From contig CAMPAF010000034.1 in the NCBI GenBank assembly GCA_946631535.1, forward strand, positions 1 through 15,125: a stretch of 15,125 nucleotides of DNA. Direction: 5' to 3'. Origin of the DNA: an uncultured Verrucomicrobiota bacterium (lineage in GTDB: Bacteria > Verrucomicrobiota > Kiritimatiellia > RFP12 > UBA1067). The notes beneath the pieces are model-generated. The model saw nothing but the letters and a program-made list of their open reading frames with translations. It ran no database searches and had not been told where the DNA came from. Of the stretch, positions 10,724-15,125 are shown one piece after another. Numbering within the stretch: the stretch's first letter is position 1; every line of letters starts with the position of its first letter. The position numbers and the translations under genes were made by a program.

Positions 10724-12072
10724 GGCCGCGCCACCTGGTCGTCATCGGCTTCGTTGGGGCGATCCTGCTGGGAGCCTTCCTCCTAATGCTTCCGGTGTCC
10801 TCCCCGTCAAATACCTGGATGCGGCCTATGGACGCCATATTCACCGCCTGTTCGGCAGTGTGCATCACGGGGCTGACCGTCATAGACATCGGAACTCAAC
10901 TTTCCTTCTTCGGGCAGTGCGTCATGCTTGCGCTGGTGCAACTGGGGTGCGTGGGATTGATGACGCTAGGCACCTTTTTCCTCGTTCTGATGGGACGCAG
11001 GCTGTCGCTCTCAAGCGAGTTCTCCCTGGCGGATGCGTATGGCACATCTGGGGTGCGTGGCTTGCGCGGCCTCATCGTATGGGTCGTCCTCTCGATGCTG
11101 GTTCTCGAGATGCTGGGCACGTTGGCCCTGCACGCGCTCTTCGAGGCAGGTCCCGACGCGGCGACGTACTCTGACGGGATGCTGTGGTTCCGCGCGTACT
11201 TCTACTCGGTGATGGCCTTCTGCAATGCAGGCTTCTCGCTGGATCCCGGTAGCCTTGCCGTCTTCAGGGCGCAACCCCTCGTGCTTGTCACGATGAGCCT
11301 TCTCGTGATCGCCGGCGGTTTCGGCTTTCTCGTCATATACAACCTTTGCACGTTCCAGTTCTGGCGCCGCAACCTCATGAAGCGCGGGCGGATATCGCTC
11401 CATACGCGCGTCGTGCTTACGGTCTCGGCAGCTTTTCTCCTGATGATGTTCGTGGTCGTGCTGCTTCTCGAGTGGAACCGGACCCTCGCGCCGTTCGCAT
11501 GGACCGAGAAGCTGGCGATTGGATTCTTCCAGGCGGTGACGCCGCGCACGTGCGGCTTCACGGTGGTGCCTGTGCACGAGATGCATGCGGCAACGCGATT
11601 CCTTTCCGAGGTCCTGATGTTCATCGGGGCGGCGCCTGGCGGCGCCGGCGGCGGTATCAAGGTCACGACGTTCATGGTGTTTGCCATAACGCTCTTCGCC
11701 ATCTATCGTGGCCGCACCGAGACGGTTCTGTTCATGCGTACGGTGCCGGAGGCGATCGTGCGCGAGTCCATACTGATCGTGACGGTGTTCGGAGCGCTCG
11801 TGACCATGGGGATGACGCTTCTGCTGGTGACTGAGGGGTCAAACGATTCCCTGACTTTCGAGAGCCTGCTGTTCGAGACCGTATCCGCCGTCTCCACGAC
11901 AGGCCTTAGCCTGGACACCACGACCGCATCGCTGTCGACCGCAGGCCGCGTGGTCCTTATGCTCTGTATGTTCAGCGGGCGCCTTGGCGCGCTCGCCGTT
12001 GTGCTGCTCATCGGCGGAAACGAGTCGCGTCCCACGATCCGCTACCCGCGCGAGGAGCTTGTCGTAGGATAG
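10720..12072 (+). CDS. ktrB: KtrB/TrkH-family potassium transporter subunit
   Basis: This is the ion-conducting membrane subunit of a Ktr-type potassium uptake system. The 450 residues contain four M-P-M repeats whose filter glycines are recognisable: G51 (TACSAVCITGLTV), G171 (SVMAFCNAGFSL), G279 (AVTPRTCGFTVVP) and G395 (ETVSAVSTTGLSL). The intramembrane gate loop is GAAPGGAGGGIKVTT (303-317), and the conserved Arg in the last helix is R421 (FSGRLG). The length fits KtrB better than the longer TrkH. The chosen start is ATG 10720, overlapping the tatC stop by 4 bp; an upstream in-frame start at 10522 would lie wholly inside tatC. No gene for the nucleotide-binding KtrA subunit follows; it must be elsewhere if present. 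Confidence 0.93.
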   Translation: MRPRHLVVIGFVGAILLGAFLLMLPVSSPSNTWMRPMDAIFTACSAVCITGLTVIDIGTQLSFFGQCVMLALVQLGCVGLMTLGTFFLVLMGRRLSLSSEFSLADAYGTSGVRGLRGLIVWVVLSMLVLEMLGTLALHALFEAGPDAATYSDGMLWFRAYFYSVMAFCNAGFSLDPGSLAVFRAQPLVLVTMSLLVIAGGFGFLVIYNLCTFQFWRRNLMKRGRISLHTRVVLTVSAAFLLMMFVVVLLLEWNRTLAPFAWTEKLAIGFFQAVTPRTCGFTVVPVHEMHAATRFLSEVLMFIGAAPGGAGGGIKVTTFMVFAITLFAIYRGRTETVLFMRTVPEAIVRESILIVTVFGALVTMGMTLLLVTEGSNDSLTFESLLFETVSAVSTTGLSLDTTTASLSTAGRVVLMLCMFSGRLGALAVVLLIGGNESRPTIRYPREELVVG

Positions 12073-12081
12073 CTAAAGGAC

Positions 12082-12087
12082 AAGGAG
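12082..12087 (+). promoter_or_regulatory. Shine-Dalgarno AAGGAG of nfo
   Basis: AAGGAG lies 6 nt before ATG 12094, in the 21-bp gap after ktrB. Confidence 0.8.
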
Positions 12088-12093
12088 AAAAGC

Positions 12094-12927
12094 ATGGGCT
12101 TCAAGATAGGATGTCACCTCAGCAGCGCCGGCGGCTACATGGCCATGGGCCAGACGGCCGTGTCCATCGGCGCCAACGTGTTCCAGTTCTTCACGCGCAA
12201 CCCGCGCGGCGGCGCGGCAAAGCCGATCGACCCCGCAGACGTTGCAGCTTTCCGCGACTACGCTGCCGAGAAGGGGATAGGCCCCATCCTCGCGCACGCG
12301 CCGTACACGCTGAACGCCGCGGGTGCGGAAGAGCGCGTCCGTGAGTTCGCCGAATCTACGATGCGCGACGATCTCAAGCGGCTGGAGCTGACGCCCGGTG
12401 CGCTCTACAACTTCCATCCCGGCAGCCACGTTGGCCAGGGCGCAGAGGCCGGAGTCGCGCTTATCGCCGGCATGCTCGGACGCATCCTTGCGCCTGGATG
12501 GCAGACGACAGTCCTCCTCGAGACGATGTCCGGCAAGGGCAGCGAAGTGGGGCGCAGCTTCGAAGAGCTGCGCGCGATCATCGACTCCACCAACGGCGGC
12601 GATCGCATTGGCGTCTGCCTCGACACGTGCCACGTGTGGGACGGCGGCTACGACATAGTCGGCGACCTGGACGGCGTGCTGGAGCGCTTCGACGCCGTTC
12701 TCGGCATATCACGGCTAAAGGCCATCCACCTGAACGACTCCCTCAACGCGCGCGATGCCCACAAGGACCGCCACGCCTGCATCGGCAAGGGGAAGATCGG
12801 CCTCGACGCCCTGGCGCGCGTCATCAACCACCCTACGCTGCGCGACTTGCCGTTCTATCTGGAGACTCCCAACGACCTCGACGGATACCGCGCCGAGATC
12901 GCGCTCCTCAAGTCCCTAAGAAACTGA
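12094..12927 (+). CDS. nfo: Endonuclease IV (deoxyribonuclease IV, AP endonuclease)
   Basis: This enzyme cleaves DNA 5' to abasic sites in base excision repair, in the cytoplasm, with three zinc ions. The 277 residues start with [11 protein letters not shown]. All nine zinc ligands of the family are visible: H68 (AHAPY), H108 (FHPGSH), E143 (LLETMSG), D177 and H180 ([13 protein letters not shown]), H212 (IHLNDS), D225 and H227 ([11 protein letters not shown]), and E257 (YLETPND). Their spacing matches E. coli Nfo to within a few residues. It is 21 bp downstream of ktrB with its own good ribosome site and 29 bp ahead of acn. Confidence 0.97.
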   Translation: MGFKIGCHLSSAGGYMAMGQTAVSIGANVFQFFTRNPRGGAAKPIDPADVAAFRDYAAEKGIGPILAHAPYTLNAAGAEERVREFAESTMRDDLKRLELTPGALYNFHPGSHVGQGAEAGVALIAGMLGRILAPGWQTTVLLETMSGKGSEVGRSFEELRAIIDSTNGGDRIGVCLDTCHVWDGGYDIVGDLDGVLERFDAVLGISRLKAIHLNDSLNARDAHKDRHACIGKGKIGLDALARVINHPTLRDLPFYLETPNDLDGYRAEIALLKSLRN

Positions 12928-12956
12928 AGTCCAACAACAACAACCAACCACCAGCC
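12928..12956 (+). promoter_or_regulatory. CAA-rich acn leader lacking a Shine-Dalgarno sequence
   Basis: The 29 nt between the nfo stop and the acn start are made of CAA/CCA repeats with almost no G or T and no purine-rich ribosome site. Such a stretch should be unstructured. It contrasts with the AAGGAG sites of pal, nfo and the hydrolase. Confidence 0.55.
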
Positions 12957-14903
12957 ATGAAGAAGACTGCCACCAAGCCAATGAACGTTGTTCAGAAGAT
13001 AATTGCCGCCCACCTCGTGGAGGGCGATCCGGCGAAGGACGCCGAGCTGGGCATCCGCATCGACCAGACGCTGACGCAGGACGCCACCGGCACGATGGCG
13101 TACCTCCAGTTCGAGAGCATGGACGTGCCGCACGTCCGCAACGAGCTGGCCGTGAGCTACGTGGACCACAACACCGTCCAGATAGGTTTCGAGAACGCCG
13201 ACGACCACGACTTCCTGCAGTCTGTCGCCAAGAAGTACGGCATCGTCTACTCCAAGTGCGGAAACGGCATCTGCCACCAGCTGCACCTTGAGCGCTTCGG
13301 CAAGCCTGGGAAGACGCTCCTCGGCAGCGACAGCCACACGCCCACGGGCGGCGGCATCGGCATGGTCGCGATCGGCGCGGGCGGCATCGACATCGCCGTG
13401 GCGATGGCCGGCGGCGCGTTCCACATCCCTACGCCGAAGGTGCGCGGCATCAAGCTTACGGGACGGCTCCCGAAGGGGTGCAGCGCCAAGGACGTGATCC
13501 TCAAGGTGCTGGAGAAGTACGGCACGAAGGGCAATGTCGGCTGGGTCTTCGAGTATTTCGGGCCAGGCGTGAAGACGCTCGACGTGCCGAGCCGCGCCAC
13601 CATCACGAACATGGGGGCGGAACTTGGCGTGACGACGAGCGTGTTCCCGAGCGACGCCGTGACGAAGCAGTTCCTCGCCGCGCAGGGACGCGCGAGGGAC
13701 TGGACGGAGCTCTTGGCCGACAAGGGCGCCACGTACGACGACACGTTCGAGATCGACCTGTCGAAGATCGAGCCGCTCATGGCGGCGCCGCACTCTCCGG
13801 GCAACATAGTCACCGTTAAGTCGATGAAGGGCACGAAGGTCAACCAGATCATGATCGGCTCGTGCACGAACAGCTCGTACCGCGACATCCGCACCGTCGC
13901 GCTGATCCTGAAGGGGAAGCATGTGGCGGAGGACGTGGAGGTCGGCATCGCGTGCGGCTCGCGCCAGGTGGTGCAGATGCTGGCGGCGGACGGTTCGCTC
14001 GCGATCCTCATCAAGGCCGGCTGCCGGATTCTTGAGAACGCTTGCGGCTTCTGCATCGGAGCGCACATGAGCCCGCGCACGGGCGCGATCTCGCTGCGCA
14101 CTAACAACCGCAACTTCGAGGGACGCAGCGGCACGAAGAGCGCGCAGGTGTACCTCGTGAGCCCCGAGACCGCGGCGGTCAGCGCGCTGACGGGCAAGGT
14201 CGCGTCGCCGCTCGGTATGAAGATACCGTCCGTTCCCGCGCCCAGGAAGTTTCCAATCGACGATTCTATGTTCCTCTACCGTTCTACGGCGGGAAAGGGC
14301 GTGCGCAAGACGGAGATCGTGCGCGGGCCGAACATCGCGCCGGTGCCGAAGGGCGTGCCGATGCCGAATGCTTGCAAGGCCGTGGTGGCGATCCGCGTCG
14401 GTGACAAGATCACGACTGACCACATCATGCCCGCAGGCGCTCGGCTCAAGTTCAGGTCGAACGTGCCGCAGTACGCGAAGTTCGTGTTCGAGCCTTGCGA
14501 TTCCAGCTTCCACGACACGTGTCTCGCCAACAAGGATGCCGGCCTCGCGAACGTCATCGTGGCGGGAGAGAGCTACGGTCAGGGTTCCAGCCGCGAGCAC
14601 GCGGCGCTCTGTCCGATGTACCTCGGCGTCAAGGCCGTCATCGCAAAGTCGATCGAGCGCATCCATCGCGCGAACCTCATCAACTTCGGGATCGTGCCTT
14701 TCGTGTTCGACGATCCGAAGGACTATGACGCGCTGAAAGCCGGCGACAGGCTGGAGCTGGCCGATCTGCGCGCGGCTGTGGAAGGCGACGGGAAGGTGAC
14801 GGTGAAGCGCGAAGGCGGCGCGTCGTTCACCGCAACCGCCACGCTCTCCGCTCGCGAGAAGCACCTGCTGGTCTGCGGCGGACTGCTTGCCTCACTCAAG
14901 TAG
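12957..14903 (+). CDS. acn: Aconitate hydratase (short, Aquifex-type)
   Basis: Aconitase interconverts citrate and isocitrate through cis-aconitate in the tricarboxylic acid cycle. At 648 residues it fits the shorter prokaryotic ('Aquifex-type') group rather than the roughly 890-residue AcnA. Visible are RIDQTLTQDATGTMAYLQFE, SYVDHNT, LLGSDSHTPTGGGIGMVAIGAGG, and the [4Fe-4S] ligands C303 (GSCTNSSYRD), C363 and C366 (NACGFCIGAHMSPR). The C-terminal swivel domain has DKITTDHIMPAG and the substrate-binding GQGSSREHAAL (S544, R546). Homoaconitase or isopropylmalate isomerase is less likely, because both usually have the swivel domain in a separate subunit. ATG 12957 is chosen because homology starts here; the frame extends upstream only inside nfo. 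The very long open frame on the other strand is a shadow. Confidence 0.95.
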   Translation: MKKTATKPMNVVQKIIAAHLVEGDPAKDAELGIRIDQTLTQDATGTMAYLQFESMDVPHVRNELAVSYVDHNTVQIGFENADDHDFLQSVAKKYGIVYSKCGNGICHQLHLERFGKPGKTLLGSDSHTPTGGGIGMVAIGAGGIDIAVAMAGGAFHIPTPKVRGIKLTGRLPKGCSAKDVILKVLEKYGTKGNVGWVFEYFGPGVKTLDVPSRATITNMGAELGVTTSVFPSDAVTKQFLAAQGRARDWTELLADKGATYDDTFEIDLSKIEPLMAAPHSPGNIVTVKSMKGTKVNQIMIGSCTNSSYRDIRTVALILKGKHVAEDVEVGIACGSRQVVQMLAADGSLAILIKAGCRILENACGFCIGAHMSPRTGAISLRTNNRNFEGRSGTKSAQVYLVSPETAAVSALTGKVASPLGMKIPSVPAPRKFPIDDSMFLYRSTAGKGVRKTEIVRGPNIAPVPKGVPMPNACKAVVAIRVGDKITTDHIMPAGARLKFRSNVPQYAKFVFEPCDSSFHDTCLANKDAGLANVIVAGESYGQGSSREHAALCPMYLGVKAVIAKSIERIHRANLINFGIVPFVFDDPKDYDALKAGDRLELADLRAAVEGDGKVTVKREGGASFTATATLSAREKHLLVCGGLLASLK

Positions 14904-14947
14904 CATGTGCTGTAACGGAAACAATGTAAACGGGGAAGTAGCAGTAA

Positions 14948-15125
14948 ATGAAAAAGCATCGTATCTCTCGTCTTGCGTCCCTCGTCATGGCCTGCGCACT
15001 TGTGTCATGCGCCGTGTTCGCCGGCAACGAGGCCAACCCCGATGCCGTGGAGCTGGCTCCGATACCTGTGCCAGTGGAGTTCTCCAGCGACATGGACAAG
15101 CCGGTCGCCTTCGACGCGACGGCGA
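14948..15125 (+). CDS. Exported protein of unknown function, 3' end outside window
   Basis: ATG 14948 follows GGGGAAG (14932-14938) by 9 nt. The 59 visible residues start with a signal peptide: a basic MKKHRISR, then a hydrophobic core LASLVMACALVSCAVFA. Cleavage could follow A26, or the VSC cysteine could be a lipoprotein site. The mature part begins GNEANPDAVELAPIPVPVEF and is Pro/acidic-rich. Nothing visible identifies the family. It lies 44 bp after acn on the same strand. A weak promoter-like pair (TTGCCT 14887-14892, TGTAAC 14911-14916, 18 bp apart) could give it its own transcript, but this is uncertain. Confidence 0.7.
   Translation, partial: MKKHRISRLASLVMACALVSCAVFAGNEANPDAVELAPIPVPVEFSSDMDKPVAFDATA

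Noticed and set aside
12855..14864. A 669-codon open frame on the minus strand opposite aconitase
   Set aside because: Its translation is Arg/His/Ala-rich with no recognisable motifs. It mirrors a well-conserved gene, as expected from GC-rich codon bias.

Overview
The window is GC-rich and densely coded. It looks like one contig from an anaerobic, Gram-negative-type bacterium. An oxygen-sensitive glycyl radical enzyme points to anaerobic life. A Pal lipoprotein and a Tat translocase point to a diderm envelope. Secreted discoidin-like, subtilisin-like and TIM-barrel hydrolase-like proteins, together with an 'Aquifex-type' aconitase, suggest the PVC superphylum, perhaps a gut-type Kiritimatiellota/Verrucomicrobiota lineage. 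That placement is inference from style and gene content, not from a marker gene.

Region 1 (1-7225, + strand) is a tightly packed accessory block. It holds a 5'-truncated glycyl radical enzyme, a small secreted discoidin-like protein, a membrane-anchored KP-43-like S8 protease and a secreted TIM-barrel glycosidase-like protein. The gaps are 8, 6 and 36 bp, so they are probably one operon. Three of the four genes carry palindromic repeat elements read in frame as protein. A 48-nt nested palindrome encodes AA(E/G)TAAPH(M/V)ESRHLGG in both the glycyl radical enzyme and the hydrolase. A different, BIME-like pair of inverted hairpins lies in the protease linker. None of these repeats was seen in the housekeeping genes further right.

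Region 2 (7214-8691) has nadA on the minus strand, overlapping the hydrolase tail-to-tail by 12 bp. nadA is divergent from a stand-alone coaC across only 53 bp. Two extended -10 boxes sit so close to the start codons that both mRNAs are predicted to be leaderless or nearly so.

Region 3 (8692-14903, + strand) runs pal, tatB-like, tatC, ktrB, nfo, acn. Gaps are short or are 4-bp stop/start overlaps, so the block could be read from one promoter before pal whose -35/-10 spacer contains a C8 tract. It combines outer-membrane/peptidoglycan linkage (Pal), folded-protein export (Tat), potassium uptake (KtrB), abasic-site repair (endonuclease IV) and the citrate-to-isocitrate step (aconitase). The last 178 bases begin a new gene for an exported protein that runs off the window. 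I saw no tRNA, rRNA, CRISPR array, transposase or convincing rho-independent terminator. No intergenic stretch exceeds 100 bases.
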